64,000 nt of DNA from Leucobacter muris. GTDB lineage: Bacteria; Actinomycetota; Actinomycetes; Actinomycetales; Microbacteriaceae. The translations under genes were made by a program, and so were the position numbers. Under the pieces are notes generated by a model. That model saw only the letters and a program-made list of their open reading frames with translations. It was not told the DNA's origin and did no database searches. Shown piece by piece: positions 31,639 through 41,193 of this stretch (its first letter is position 1; the number at the start of each line of letters is the position of its first letter). The stretch spans positions 620,001 through 684,000 of the forward strand of contig NZ_CP035037.1 of assembly GCF_004028235.1 (NCBI RefSeq), read 5' to 3'.

Positions 31639-33159
31639 CTACTTCCAGGAGAGCTCGGTGAGGTCGAGCGCCTCGACGATCGCGTTCTCCGGCACGCCCT
31701 CGAGGCCCGCGGCGGTGATCACGATGTTCGGGAAGAGGAACAGCACGCCGCTCGCGGCGTCGTCGACGATCTGCTGCTGCACCTGCTGCATGCCCTCGAT
31801 GTAGCCGGCCTCGTCTGCGGCGTCGGCCTCGGCAGCGATGGGCGCGATCTTCGAGTTGTCGTAGCCGATGTAGTAATCGGGGTTGTTGAAGACGGTGAGC
31901 AGGTCGCGCGCCTCGACAGCGAGCACCGTGGTCATCTGGTAGTTGTGGTTCGTGAACACGTCGTCGAGCCACACGGCGGGGAACTCGGACGACTCGATCT
32001 TGGCGTTGATGCCCACCTCGGCGAGCTGCGAGACCACGATCTCGGAGACGGCCTGCGCGTAGGGGCGGGTCGGCACCTTGAAGGTGATGTCGAGGTTCTC
32101 GGCGCCGGCCTCCGCGAGCAGATCCTTGGCCTTCTCGGGGTCGTACTCGTAGGCGTTGTTGAGATCGACGTAGTAGGGCTCGAGCGGGGTCACGTAGGTC
32201 GCGGTGAGCGAGCCGTAGCCGTTCCACGCCGTGTCGATGATCGCCTGGCGGTCGATCGCGTGCAGCACCGCCTGGCGCACGCGCACGTCGTCGAAGGGCG
32301 CGATGCGGTTGTTGAGCGAGAGCGAGATCTCGCCGCTCGACGTGCCCGAGACGACCTCGAACGCGGGATCCTCCTCGAAGGTGCTCACGAGCTCGGGGGC
32401 CTGCAGGTTGACGATCGCGTCGACGTCTCCGGTGCGCAGGGCGTTGGTGGTCGCGGTCGCGTCGGCGAGGTACTTCAGGGTGACCTGCTCGACACCGGGG
32501 GCGTCGCCCCAGTAGTCGTCGCGGGTGTCGAGCACGAGGCTCTCGCCCTGGGTCCAGGAGGAGACCTCGTAGGGGCCGGTGCCGACGGGGGCGTTCGCCA
32601 GGTCGTCGACGCCGGTGGGGGTGAAGATCGCACCGATGGGGGTGGCGATGTCGAACAGCCAGGCGTTGGAGGGCTGGCTCAGGTGCACGGCGACCTCGGT
32701 GTCGGAGAGCGCCTCGACGCTCTCGACGACGTCCATCTTGCCCTTGAGAGTGGTGGTCCAGTCGGTCTTGACGCGGTCGAAGCTGAACTTCACGTCTTCG
32801 GCGGTGAAGGGCTCGCCGTTCGAGAAGGTGACGCCCTCGTGCAGCTTGAAGGTGTAGGTCTTGCGGTCGTCGCTGAGGCTCCAATCCTCGGCGAGCAGCG
32901 GGACGATGTCGCCCTCCTGGTTGATCTCGACCAGGCCCTCGTAGACGTTCGACATGAGCGCCTGCGGGATCGCCGCGCCGGCGGTGGTGGTGAAGTCGAG
33001 GTTGACGGGTGCGGCGGTGAGCGCGACGGTGGCCGAGGTGCGTTCGGCGGTGTCGCCCGCGCCGGTGCTGCCGCCGGAGCCGGCCGAGCAGCCCGCGAGC
33101 ACGAGCGCCGTGGCCGTGGCGAGTGCCGCGGTGAGGATGAGTGGTGTCTTGCGTCGCAT
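31639..33159 (-). CDS. ABC importer substrate-binding lipoprotein (SBP_bac_5)
   Basis: 506 residues. A signal peptide with lipobox LVLAGC places the lipidated Cys at about residue 24. The mature part shows SBP_bac_5 hallmarks: YEGLVEINQEGDIVPLLAEDWSLSDDRKTYTFKLHEGVTFSNGEPFTAEDVKFSFDR and APVGTGPYEVSSWTQGESLVL. Family members bind peptides, nickel or small amides. AGGAAG precedes the ATG. It is the first gene of the operon, and the GntR-type operator lies inside its promoter. Confidence 0.95.
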   Translation of the reverse strand: MRRKTPLILTAALATATALVLAGCSAGSGGSTGAGDTAERTSATVALTAAPVNLDFTTTAGAAIPQALMSNVYEGLVEINQEGDIVPLLAEDWSLSDDRKTYTFKLHEGVTFSNGEPFTAEDVKFSFDRVKTDWTTTLKGKMDVVESVEALSDTEVAVHLSQPSNAWLFDIATPIGAIFTPTGVDDLANAPVGTGPYEVSSWTQGESLVLDTRDDYWGDAPGVEQVTLKYLADATATTNALRTGDVDAIVNLQAPELVSTFEEDPAFEVVSGTSSGEISLSLNNRIAPFDDVRVRQAVLHAIDRQAIIDTAWNGYGSLTATYVTPLEPYYVDLNNAYEYDPEKAKDLLAEAGAENLDITFKVPTRPYAQAVSEIVVSQLAEVGINAKIESSEFPAVWLDDVFTNHNYQMTTVLAVEARDLLTVFNNPDYYIGYDNSKIAPIAAEADAADEAGYIEGMQQVQQQIVDDAASGVLFLFPNIVITAAGLEGVPENAIVEALDLTELSWK

Positions 33160-33290
33160 CTTTGCTTCCTGTCGCAGGGAGTGCCGACCGGGTCGGCGTA
33201 TCGGGCATGTGGCGTCGGGGCGTGATACCTGCCCCAGGCCATTGTCGTCGGTGTGCGAGGAGCCATCGAACAGGGATGCCGTCGATCACG

Positions 33291-33306
33291 CTCTCAGCAC
33301 TGAGAG
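33291..33306. repeat. Inverted repeat in the binding-protein leader
   Basis: CTCTCAG and CTGAGAG are separated by two bases, about 10 bases downstream of the -10 box of the minus-strand promoter. It could be a second regulator site or a 5' stabilising hairpin in the transcript. Confidence 0.4.
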
Positions 33307-33315
33307 ACAAGCAAC

Positions 33316-33344
33316 AGGATAGATGGTAAGGCCACTTGGTGCAA
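33316..33344 (-). promoter_or_regulatory. Promoter with embedded GntR-type operator (copy 2)
   Basis: On the minus strand TTGCAC (33339-33344) and TATCCT (33316-33321) are spaced by exactly 17 bases and read towards the binding-protein gene. The 14-bp operator ATGGTAAGGCCACT (33323-33336 on the plus strand) fills the spacer, so a bound repressor would block RNA polymerase. It is identical to 23797-23810. Confidence 0.75.
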
Positions 33345-33452
33345 CAGAGCCGGCGCATAGGCCGGGAACGGGAAACCCCGACTGCCCGGCCCGCGCCGGG
33401 CACTAGACTGAAGGCGCCTCTGCCAGCCGACGCGCCCCAAGGAGCCTCAGCG

Positions 33453-34214
33453 TTGACCTCCTCGCACAGCTTCACCGCCGCCTCGCCGGTCTACACCTAC
33501 CAGCGGATCGTCGAGCAGATCGAGCACGCGATCCTCTCGGGCGAGTTCCCCGTGGGATCCCAGCTGCCGAGCGAGCGCGACCTCATGGGGCAGTTCGGGG
33601 TGAGCCGCCCGACCGTGCGCGAGGCGCTGCGCGTGCTGCAGAGCATGGGCCTGCTCGAACCCCGGCCCGGCACCCGTGGCGGTCCCGTCGTGCTGGCCCC
33701 GTCGCCCGACACGCTCGGACGCTCGTTCCGCACGATGCTCGGCACCGCCTCCCTCGACCTCGCCGAGCTGCTGCAGTACCGCATCATCCTCGACGGATCC
33801 GCGAGCGAGCTCGCCGCGATCCGGCACACCGACGCCGAGCTCGAGCTCATGCGAGAGGCCATCGATCGCATGCGCGACGCGGCCGACGCCGACGCCCCCG
33901 ACTTCGCCGACGCCGACCTCGCGTTCCACGAGCGCGTGTGGGAGGCGAGCGGCAATCAGATCCTCGCGCTCAGCGGACACGCCGTGTGGGGCGCGCTGCG
34001 CGGCCTGCTGCAGCGCGACGCCGAGCGCAGCCCGGGCGACAACAGCGTGAAGCTCGAATCGGTGCGCATCGACTCCGGGCTCTTCGAGGCGATCGAGCGC
34101 CGCGACGCTGCGGAGGCCGGGCGGATCGCCCGCACCGCGCTCGCCGACCGCTTCAGCTCCATGCTGAGCGAAGCCGACCAGCAGTCACTCGAGCGGTTCC
34201 TCGGGCGCGCCTAG
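33453..34214 (+). CDS. GntR-family regulator with FCD domain
   Basis: 253 residues from TTG 33453, which AAGGAG (33439-33444) supports. The winged helix occupies residues about 12-75 (LPSERDLMGQFGVSRPTVREALRVLQSMGLLEPRPGTRGG), and the FCD ligand-binding domain follows (LAELLQYRIILDGSASELAAI, with His residues in HERVWEASGNQI for a metal). Such proteins usually repress carboxylate- or amide-catabolic genes until a small ligand binds. Divergent from the importer operon, it is the natural candidate for the shared operator. TAGACT at 33402 may be its own promoter. Confidence 0.92.
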   Translation: MTSSHSFTAASPVYTYQRIVEQIEHAILSGEFPVGSQLPSERDLMGQFGVSRPTVREALRVLQSMGLLEPRPGTRGGPVVLAPSPDTLGRSFRTMLGTASLDLAELLQYRIILDGSASELAAIRHTDAELELMREAIDRMRDAADADAPDFADADLAFHERVWEASGNQILALSGHAVWGALRGLLQRDAERSPGDNSVKLESVRIDSGLFEAIERRDAAEAGRIARTALADRFSSMLSEADQQSLERFLGRA

Positions 34215-34221
34215 GCCGCGC

Positions 34222-35490
34222 TCAGCGCCGGGCGATCCGGCGCCCCGCGCGCATCGCGAGCAGCGCGCAGCCGCACGCGACGAGGATCGCGAAGCCCAGC
34301 ACCGCCGGCGCGAGCCCGACGCCGCGGGCGGCGAGGCCGAGCCCCAGCACCGGCAGCGCGCTGCCGAGGTAGGTGACGGCGTAGACCAGGTTGACGGTCG
34401 ACGCGTGACGCGACTGGGGCACCGCGGCGACCGCCGCGCCGAACGCCGCCTGGAACGCGATGCCCTGGCCCGCTCCGGCGAGCAGGCTGCCCGCGACGAA
34501 GAGCGCCGGCGCCGAGGCGGTCGGAGCCGAGCCCAGGGCGAGCATGCCGGCCGCGAAGAGCGAGAGCCCGAGCGGGGCGCGCCACGCACCGCGCAGGGGG
34601 AGCAGCTGCATCGTCGCCGATGCCAGCAGCACGAGCGAGGCGAGCAGGCCGAGCAGCGGCAGCGAGTCTGTCGCCAGCATCTCGGAGAGCAGCGACGGGG
34701 CGAGCGAGAGGCACAGTCCGAAGAGCGCGAAGCTCGCGAAGCCGACGACGGCAGCGAAGCGGATCGCCGAGTTCGCGTCGGTGCGGGTCTCGGCTGCGGG
34801 GTCGGGCTCCGCGGCGCGCATCTCGGCGGAGGCCGCGGCGATGCGCGCCCCCGCCTCCTGGCGGCATTCCCGGTGCGGGGCGATCAGCAGGATCGCGGGC
34901 GCCAGCACCAGCAGCAGCATCGACCAGCCGATGAACGGCGCGACGGTCTCGATCCCGAGCAGCGAGAGCAGCCCGCCCAGGATCGGCCCGGCGGCGACAC
35001 CGCCCGAGGTGGCGAGCAGGGTGAGGCGCCCGCTGAGATCGGAGCGCCCCGCCAGCAGCACGCGCAGGGCGCTCGAACCCGTGCCGGTCGCCGCGGCGAT
35101 CGCGAGGCCCTGCACGGCCCGCGCGGCGCAGAACCACGCGAGGGTGGGGGCGAACGCGAGAGCGAGGGTGGCCGTCGCCGTCGCCGCGAGCGCGCAGACC
35201 AGCACGGTGCGGCGGTTGAGCACGTCGCTCAGGCGGCGGAAGAGCAGCAGCCCCGCGAGCAGGCTCAGCACGTAGCTCGAGAACGCGATCGTCACGCCGA
35301 AGCTGTCGATGCCGAGCCGCCGCTCGATGAGCGGGTAGAGCGGGGTCGCCAGGTTCGCCGCGGCGAGCAGGCTGAAGAGGGTGAGGGCGGTCAGCGTCGC
35401 GCGCAGCCTCGGTCGATGGAGCGCGATGCCGGGTGGGGTCGCACCGGCGGCCTCGGTTTCCGGGGAGGTGAGGGCGGGGGTGGTGCTCAC
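34222..35490 (-). CDS. MFS transporter
   Basis: 422 residues from GTG 35488-35490 ([20 protein letters not shown]), with 12 predicted transmembrane helices. The loop [22 protein letters not shown] is the family's G-x-x-x-D-R/K-x-G-R motif A equivalent. A cytoplasmic stretch (REC ... [16 protein letters not shown]) separates the two halves. Substrate unknown; resemblance is to drug or metabolite exporters. It ends just past the GntR gene (convergent) and is divergent from an Lrp-type regulator, which probably controls it. Confidence 0.88.
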   Translation of the reverse strand: MSTTPALTSPETEAAGATPPGIALHRPRLRATLTALTLFSLLAAANLATPLYPLIERRLGIDSFGVTIAFSSYVLSLLAGLLLFRRLSDVLNRRTVLVCALAATATATLALAFAPTLAWFCAARAVQGLAIAAATGTGSSALRVLLAGRSDLSGRLTLLATSGGVAAGPILGGLLSLLGIETVAPFIGWSMLLLVLAPAILLIAPHRECRQEAGARIAAASAEMRAAEPDPAAETRTDANSAIRFAAVVGFASFALFGLCLSLAPSLLSEMLATDSLPLLGLLASLVLLASATMQLLPLRGAWRAPLGLSLFAAGMLALGSAPTASAPALFVAGSLLAGAGQGIAFQAAFGAAVAAVPQSRHASTVNLVYAVTYLGSALPVLGLGLAARGVGLAPAVLGFAILVACGCALLAMRAGRRIARR

Positions 35491-35645
35491 GTGCGTGTTC
35501 GCTTTCGGTTCTGCAGCGGGGGTGGTGCTGCGATTCGAACCGCGAGCGCGGGGTGCTGCGCTCGCGGTGCCGGGTCGGTGCGCTGACCGCGCCCTGCGAG
35601 CCAGTACAGCGGTATGCGACGAATCGCGCAAGCGAATCTGGTCCC

Positions 35646-35664
35646 ATTGATCAATATGGTCAAT
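35646..35664. promoter_or_regulatory. Lrp-type operator between divergent genes
   Basis: ATTGA-N9-TCAAT is a 5-9-5 inverted repeat; inside it TTGATCAA is itself palindromic. The site sits in an AT-rich patch unlike its surroundings, immediately before the Lrp-like gene and between it and the MFS gene. Autoregulation and control of the MFS gene are inferred. Confidence 0.5.
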
Positions 35665-35665
35665 A

Positions 35666-36163
35666 ATGAATGGATTAGACGGGCAGAAAGTGGGCAATGT
35701 GAACGGGATCGACGCGACAGACCGACGCATCCTGACCCTGCTCGACGAAGACGGCCGCATGCCGACCGCCATGATCGCCATGCGTCTCGGCCTCGCGCGC
35801 GGCACCGTGCAGACACGACTCGAGAGGCTTCGCGAGTCGGGGGCGCTGCGGCTGCACAGCGCGCGCATCGCACCGGCCGCGCTCGGCCGCCCCGTCGGAG
35901 CGAGCGTGCAGGTCGAGCTCGACCAGCACCAGATCGGTGAGGCCGTCGAAGCGCTCGCGAACATCCCCGAGGTGCTCGAGTGCTTCGCGCCGGCCGGCAG
36001 CACCGACCTGCTGCTGCGCGTGGTGGCGAAGGACCCCGACGACCTCTACCGGGTGAGCGAGGAGATCCGCCTCTGCCCCGGCATCAACCGCACATCGACC
36101 AGCCTCTTCCTGCGCGAGGTCATCCCGTACCGGGTCACCGCGCTGCTCGCGGCGGGGGAGTGA
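35666..36163 (+). CDS. Lrp/AsnC family transcriptional regulator
   Basis: 165 residues from ATG 35666, or 154 from GTG 35699, whose N-terminus [20 protein letters not shown] fits the family better. The helix-turn-helix is [27 protein letters not shown], and the RAM/AsnC ligand-binding domain follows ([21 protein letters not shown] ... [19 protein letters not shown]). Neither start has a good ribosome binding site. Likely autoregulatory and controlling the divergent MFS transporter in response to an amino acid. Confidence 0.9.
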   Translation: MNGLDGQKVGNVNGIDATDRRILTLLDEDGRMPTAMIAMRLGLARGTVQTRLERLRESGALRLHSARIAPAALGRPVGASVQVELDQHQIGEAVEALANIPEVLECFAPAGSTDLLLRVVAKDPDDLYRVSEEIRLCPGINRTSTSLFLREVIPYRVTALLAAGE

Positions 36164-36276
36164 GCGAGGGCGATCGGGGAAGCCGGATCCCGATCCCGAA
36201 CAAGACCCCGGTGTGCCCCGACCCCGTCTCCGCTCTCGGTCAGCGCCCCGCGGAGGCCGCTCGATAGCATGGCCGG

Positions 36277-37497
36277 GTGAGTGAGAACGCGAGCACGACG
36301 AGCACGACAAGCACGATGAGCGCGACCGAGGATCGCGAGGCCCGCCACGCGCGGCTCTCCGAACGCTACCTGCCCGATGAGCTGCTGCACCGCTTCCGCG
36401 AACGCGCCGCCGTCACCGATCGGGAGAACGGCTTCTGCGACGACGATCTCGCCGAGCTGCGCGAGCGCGGCTACCTCGAGCTGTTCGTGCCCGAGGAGTA
36501 CGGCGGGCCGGGCCTCACGCTGCCCGACGTGTCGCGCTTGCAGCAGCGGCTCGCCACCGCAGCCCCCGCCACCGCGCTCGCCGTCAACATGCACCTCATG
36601 TGCACGGGGGTGGTGCATGCCATGTTCGCGCGCGGCGACCGCTCGCTCGGGCGGGTCTTCGAGGAGGCGAAGGCGGGCGAGATCTTCGCGTTCGGCATCA
36701 GCGAGCCGTCGAACGACTGGGTGCTGCAGGGCTCGGCCACCCGCGCCGAACCCGACGGCGCGGGCGGCTACCGCCTGACGGGCGTCAAGATCTTCACCTC
36801 GCTCTCTCCCGTCTGGACGAGGCTCATCGTGCATGGGCTCGACGAGAGCGACCCCGAGCAGCCCACCCTCGTCTTCGGCTTCCTCGAGCGCGACGGCGGG
36901 GGCGTCACGGTCTCCGAGCGATGGGACGTGCTCGGCATGCGCGCCTCGCACAGCCGCGCGACCGCGCTCGACCGTGCGCCGATGCCCGCGGATCGCGTGG
37001 CGCGCCGCATCCCCGCCGGCGATCACCCCGACCTGCTCACCTTCGCGATCGCGAGCAACTTCCAGCTGCTCGTCGCCTCGGTCTACACGGGCCTCGCGAG
37101 GCGCGCCCTCGACGTCGCCGCCGACGGGCTGCGGCAGCGCCGATCCGCCCGCCGCGACACGAGCCTCGCCGAGGTGCCCGAGCACCGCACCCGACTCGCC
37201 GATGCGCACCTCGAGTTCCTCGCGGTGCCGGCGCAGCTCGATGCCGTGACTCGGGATCTCGACGAGCTCATCGACCACGGCGCCGGCTGGCCCCTGCACC
37301 TCGTGAGCACGCGCATCAACGCCGGCAACGCCGCCCGCCGCTGCGCCGAGACCGCGCTGATCTGCTGCGGCGGAGCCGGCTTCGACGGCGAGCACGAGGC
37401 GAGCCGCCTCTACCGCGACGCGGCGGCCGGCATCTTCCATCCGCCCGGCGTCGACGCCGCCCGACCCATGTTCGCGGCGGCCCTGCTCAACGACTGA
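36277..37497 (+). CDS. Acyl-CoA dehydrogenase family flavoprotein
   Basis: 406 residues from GTG 36277; ATG starts a few codons in are possible. Features: LRERGYLELFVPEEYGGPGLTLPDVSRLQQRLA in the N-terminal helical domain, the middle beta domain FGISEPSNDWVLQGS ... YRLTGVKIFTSLSP, and a C-terminal helical domain ending TALICCGGAGFDGEHEASRLYRDAAAGIFHPP. TAGCAT at 36264 suggests a near-leaderless message. The usual catalytic Glu of true acyl-CoA dehydrogenases is not obvious, so a DszC/monooxygenase-like role is possible. Confidence 0.85.
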   Translation: MSENASTTSTTSTMSATEDREARHARLSERYLPDELLHRFRERAAVTDRENGFCDDDLAELRERGYLELFVPEEYGGPGLTLPDVSRLQQRLATAAPATALAVNMHLMCTGVVHAMFARGDRSLGRVFEEAKAGEIFAFGISEPSNDWVLQGSATRAEPDGAGGYRLTGVKIFTSLSPVWTRLIVHGLDESDPEQPTLVFGFLERDGGGVTVSERWDVLGMRASHSRATALDRAPMPADRVARRIPAGDHPDLLTFAIASNFQLLVASVYTGLARRALDVAADGLRQRRSARRDTSLAEVPEHRTRLADAHLEFLAVPAQLDAVTRDLDELIDHGAGWPLHLVSTRINAGNAARRCAETALICCGGAGFDGEHEASRLYRDAAAGIFHPPGVDAARPMFAAALLND

Positions 37498-37601
37498 GCC
37501 GTGCGTCGGATATCGGCGGTGCGGGCCGGCCGCGGTGCGCTCGAGGAACGGGAGTGTTACCGTTGGCTGGGATCACACAGTCCGAAGACGGGTCAGGGGA
37601 T

Positions 37602-38924
37602 ATGGCGAAGAAGAACTCGGGGGCGCTGAGGCGCGCCATCGGTGTGCTCGGCAGCTGCGTGCTCGCCGCCGGACTGCTCGTCGGAGGGCAGGCGGCGGCG
37701 ACGCCCGCTCACGCACTCGACCTCCCCACCTGGGACGACGTGCAGCGGGCGAAGCAGAACGAGGCGAGCGCGAGCAAGAAGGTCACCGAGATCGAGGGGC
37801 TCCTCGCCGCGAGCGAGCAGGAGCTCGACCGCCTGCGCAACCTCGCCTCCGTGGCCATGGCCGAGTTGAACACAGCCGAGGAGAACCTCTCGCGCGCCAC
37901 CGAGAAGCTGCAGAACCTCGAGCGCCAGGCCGAGGAGAGCCGCAAGGAGGCCGAGGAGGCCGCGGATCGCGCCGGCGTGATCGTCGCGCAGATGTACCGC
38001 TCGGGCGGCGTCGACCGCAGCATGGAGCTCTTCCTCGACTCCGACGGCAGCACCACCGATGCGCTGCTCGAGCGCATGGCCTCGATGTCGAAGGCCACCG
38101 AGCGCAACACGCAGCTCTCAGAGCAGGCCGAGCAGGCCGCGAACACCGCCGACGCGCTGAGCCAGCAGGCTGAGAGCGCCCGCGCCGAGCGCGAGGTGCT
38201 GCGGCAGGAGTACGCGGCGAAGCAGCAGGCCGCCGCCGAGGCCGCCGCCTCTCAGGAGGAGCGCGTGCGCGCTCAGGAGGCCCAGCAGCGCGAGCTGCAG
38301 CTGCAGCTCGAAGCGCTGAAGGACGAGACGACCACCACGGTCACCGGGTACCGCGAGCGCCTGCGCATCGAGGAGGAGCAGCGCATCGCCGCCGAGCGGG
38401 AACGCCAGCGGCAGGCCGCCGAAGCCGCCGAGGCGCTGCGCCGCGCCCAGGAGGCCGCCAACAGCGGCGGCGGTGGCGGCGGAGGCGGTGGAGGCGGCGG
38501 TGTGATCGCGCCCCCGCCACCCGCCACCAGCAACGGCTGGGTGCTGCCCACCTCGGGCTACTACGTCTCCGAGGGCTTCCGATCGCCGGGCCGATGGAAC
38601 CACACCGGCATCGACCTCGCCACGGCCTGCTGGACCCCGATCGTGGCGGCCCAGGCCGGCACCGTCACCATGGCCTACTGGGATCCGGGCGGGGGCGGCA
38701 ACATGGTCAACATCAACCACCCCAACGGCTGGCAGACCCGCTACGCCCACATGGTGCAGTGGGCGAGCGTGAGCGGCGGCCAGTGGGTCAACGCCGGCCA
38801 GACCATCGGCTTCGTCGGCACCACCGGCGCCAGCACCGGCTGCCACCTGCACTTCGAGATGCGCCCCAACCAGGACGGCGGCTGGTACGACTTCGTCAAC
38901 CCGGCGTTCTACATCGCGTTCTAG
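37602..38924 (+). CDS. Secreted M23-family peptidoglycan endopeptidase
   Basis: 440 residues. A signal peptide (RAIGVLGSCVLAAGLLVGGQAAATPAHA) is followed by a coiled coil (about 50-280, Glu/Ala/Arg rich), a run of 13 Gly-dominated residues and Pro-rich hinge, and a C-terminal LytM domain. Zinc ligands are His334 and Asp338 (HTGIDLA) and His417 (HLHFEM), with His415 as catalytic partner. This is the architecture of RipA- or EnvC-like cell-division and wall-remodelling hydrolases. AGGGG precedes ATG 37602. Confidence 0.94.
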   Translation: MAKKNSGALRRAIGVLGSCVLAAGLLVGGQAAATPAHALDLPTWDDVQRAKQNEASASKKVTEIEGLLAASEQELDRLRNLASVAMAELNTAEENLSRATEKLQNLERQAEESRKEAEEAADRAGVIVAQMYRSGGVDRSMELFLDSDGSTTDALLERMASMSKATERNTQLSEQAEQAANTADALSQQAESARAEREVLRQEYAAKQQAAAEAAASQEERVRAQEAQQRELQLQLEALKDETTTTVTGYRERLRIEEEQRIAAERERQRQAAEAAEALRRAQEAANSGGGGGGGGGGGGVIAPPPPATSNGWVLPTSGYYVSEGFRSPGRWNHTGIDLATACWTPIVAAQAGTVTMAYWDPGGGGNMVNINHPNGWQTRYAHMVQWASVSGGQWVNAGQTIGFVGTTGASTGCHLHFEMRPNQDGGWYDFVNPAFYIAF

Positions 38925-38949
38925 CGCGCGGGCGGAACTCACACGGGGA

Positions 38950-38978
38950 GGGGCTCGGGATCCATGATCCCGAGCCCC
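38950..38978 (+). terminator. Terminator after the M23 peptidase gene
   Basis: GGGGCTCGGGATC (38950-38962) and GATCCCGAGCCCC (38966-38978) form a perfect 13-bp stem with a three-base loop, followed by CTC rather than a T run. It lies 26 bases after the stop codon and would also work for the convergent pyrophosphatase gene. Confidence 0.8.
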
Positions 38979-38989
38979 CTCGGCCACGC

Positions 38990-39107
38990 GCGCGGCTCGT
39001 GCCCCGCCGCGCTCAGCCTCAGTGCTCGTTCGCGAGGCGCTGCTGCGCGCGCGGCTCGTTCCTCGCCGAGCTGAGCCTCAGTGCTCGTCTGCGAGGCGCT
39101 GCTGCGC
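38990..39107. repeat. 59-bp imperfect tandem duplication at the ppa 3' end
   Basis: 38990-39048 and 39049-39107 share about 52 of 59 positions. The right copy contains the last ten codons and the stop of the pyrophosphatase gene; the left copy lies downstream and still spells a similar tail (AQQRLANEH then stop) in the shifted frame. It looks like an old slippage duplication that has drifted. Confidence 0.75.
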
Positions 39108-39569
39108 CTCGGTGATGAGCTGCTCGGCGTCGGCGGCCGAGCCCCAGGCGTCGACCTTCACCCACTTGCCCTCTTCGAGGTCCTTGTAGCGCTCGAAGAA
39201 GTGCTGGATCTCCTTGCGGGTGTACTCGGGGATGTCGTCGACGTCCTGGATGTGCGACCAGCGCGGATCCTTGTACTGCACCGCGATGACCTTGTCGTCG
39301 CCGCCGGCCTCGTCGCTCATGTGCAGCACGCCGACCGGGCGCACCTTGATGCCCACGCCGGGGAACACGGGGTAGTCGAGCAGCACGAGCACGTCGAGCG
39401 GATCGCCGTCCTCGCCGAGCGTCTCCTCGAAGAAGCCGTAGTCGGTCGGGTAGACGAAGTTCGTGTAGAGCACGCGGTCGAGGTAGACGCGACCGGTCTC
39501 GTGATCGACCTCGTACTTGTTGCGGCTCCCTTTCGGGATCTCGATGACGGCGTCGAATGCTGCGGTCAT
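39078..39569 (-). CDS. ppa: Inorganic pyrophosphatase
   Basis: 163 residues from [20 protein letters not shown]. The family motif [32 protein letters not shown] carries the metal-binding aspartates, with [10 protein letters not shown] near the C-terminus. It hydrolyses pyrophosphate to drive biosynthetic reactions, in the cytoplasm. The length is normal for family I. The start is set by the ATG at 39567-39569 with GGAG upstream. Confidence 0.97.
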   Translation of the reverse strand: MTAAFDAVIEIPKGSRNKYEVDHETGRVYLDRVLYTNFVYPTDYGFFEETLGEDGDPLDVLVLLDYPVFPGVGIKVRPVGVLHMSDEAGGDDKVIAVQYKDPRWSHIQDVDDIPEYTRKEIQHFFERYKDLEEGKWVKVDAWGSAADAEQLITEAQQRLADEH

Positions 39570-39681
39570 GCGCTCCTCCGTTGCTTTCTGTCGCGTGAGG
39601 CGGGGCGTCCCGACCTCGGTGTGTGTTGCCGGTCTCAGGGTACCCGATCGCCGAGGCTCGCCGCCGCGGTAGCGTGGGGGC

Positions 39682-40929
39682 ATGGTGCAGCGGGCGGTTC
39701 TCGAGACCAGGGCGGCGGTGCGGCGCGCGCTCGCAGCCTGGTCGACGGCGCTCGCAACCGGAGCGACGGCGCGGTCGGAGCGCGCGGCGGCCGGCGAGGG
39801 GGCCGGATCCGCGCCGCTCGTGCTGGTCGCGCTCTCGGGCGGGGCCGACTCGTTGGCGCTCGCCGCCGCGACCGCGTACGAGGCCGAGCGCGCGGGCCTG
39901 CGAGCCGGCGCAGTGGTGGTGGATCACGCGCTGCAGCAGGGGTCGGCGCTCGTCGCGGCCCGCGCCGCAGAGCAGGCCGAGCGGCTGGGCCTCGCGCCGG
40001 TGATCGTGGATCGGGTGCGCGTGGGCGAGGGGCGGGGCGACGGGCCCGAGGCGGCGGCGCGCGCCGCCCGGTACGCAGCCTTCGCCCAGGCGGCCGAGTG
40101 CAGCGGTGCCGCCGCGATCCTCACCGCGCACACCCGCGACGACCAGTCCGAGCAGGTGCTGCTCGCGCTCGCGCGGGGGTCTGGGCTTCGCAGCCTCGCG
40201 GGTATCCCTCCCCGGCGCGAGCTCGCGTTCGACGGCGGCCCGGCTGCCGGGGGCGGTGCGCCCGGCCGCGAGGCCCGGGACGGCCGGTCCGACGGAGGCG
40301 GTCGACCCGGCGAGATTGACTCGTCCCAGGATCCCGGCGTCGCGATCCTGCGCCCGTTCCTCACCGCGCCGCCCGAGATCACGCGCGCCACGACCGAGGC
40401 CGCCTGCGCCGAGGCCGGCCTCGAGCCGTGGCGGGATCCGCACAATCGCGACGCCGCCTTCTCCCGCGTGCGCGTGCGCGAGCGGGTGCTGCCCGTGCTC
40501 GTGCGCGAGCTCGGCCCCGGCGTGCCCGCCGCGCTCGCACGCAGCGCCGACCTCGCCCGAGAGGACGCCGACGCCCTCGACGCCATCGCCGAAGGGATCG
40601 CGGCCGTGGCGCTCGCGGGGATATCAGACGAGGGGGAGGGGGCGGCCGGAACGCCCGCGGTCGCGGGTCGCGCCTCCCCGCCCCGCGCCGGGGTGGCGGT
40701 TGAAGCCCTCGCCGCGCTACCGGCTGCGCTGCTCGGGCGGGTGATCCGCGTGATCGCGGCACGTCGCTTCGGTGCGCACCTGAGCCGCGAGCACACCTCC
40801 GCGATTGCCGCGCTCGTCACCGATTGGCGCGGGCAGGGGCCGGTCTACGTGCCCGGCGTGCGGGTCTCGCGAGCGGCCGGACGGCTCGAGTTCTCGCATC
40901 AGACGGGCTCTCCGCGGGCGCCCCGCTGA
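39682..40929 (+). CDS. tilS: tRNA(Ile)-lysidine synthetase
   Basis: 415 residues. The PP-loop motif LSGGADS is at residues 51-57, and the conserved [28 protein letters not shown] follows. The enzyme modifies C34 of tRNA-Ile2 to lysidine using ATP and lysine. A 40-residue Gly/Arg-rich insertion ([18 protein letters not shown] and on) interrupts the core and is probably a surface loop. TAGCGT at 39668 precedes the ATG closely (leaderless). tilS-hpt-ftsH is a conserved bacterial order. Confidence 0.95.
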   Translation: MVQRAVLETRAAVRRALAAWSTALATGATARSERAAAGEGAGSAPLVLVALSGGADSLALAAATAYEAERAGLRAGAVVVDHALQQGSALVAARAAEQAERLGLAPVIVDRVRVGEGRGDGPEAAARAARYAAFAQAAECSGAAAILTAHTRDDQSEQVLLALARGSGLRSLAGIPPRRELAFDGGPAAGGGAPGREARDGRSDGGGRPGEIDSSQDPGVAILRPFLTAPPEITRATTEAACAEAGLEPWRDPHNRDAAFSRVRVRERVLPVLVRELGPGVPAALARSADLAREDADALDAIAEGIAAVALAGISDEGEGAAGTPAVAGRASPPRAGVAVEALAALPAALLGRVIRVIAARRFGAHLSREHTSAIAALVTDWRGQGPVYVPGVRVSRAAGRLEFSHQTGSPRAPR

Positions 40930-41193
40930 TCCGCGCCCGCCCTGACCCGCCCTTCCACCCCACCCGTTCTTCGGAGCTCTCCGCTCTTTCGGACGAAAAC
41001 CCCGCAGCTCCTCCGAAATGCGGCCGAGGAGCGAGAGAACGGTGGGCAGGTGGGGCGCAGTACCCGTCCGACCGCGGCATGGTCCGAGCGCACGCGAGGC
41101 CGGACGAGAACGCGGGAGGTGCGCGGACCGGTCGAACGGGCGAAACGGGGCGGGGCGATCCGGTACCGGCCCGAGCAGTGGAAGAATAGTCGC

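Noticed and set aside
38470..38520. Possible frameshift or assembly error at the Gly repeat of the M23 gene
   Set aside because: The frame stays open and the LytM domain follows in frame; Gly-rich hinges are normal in this family.
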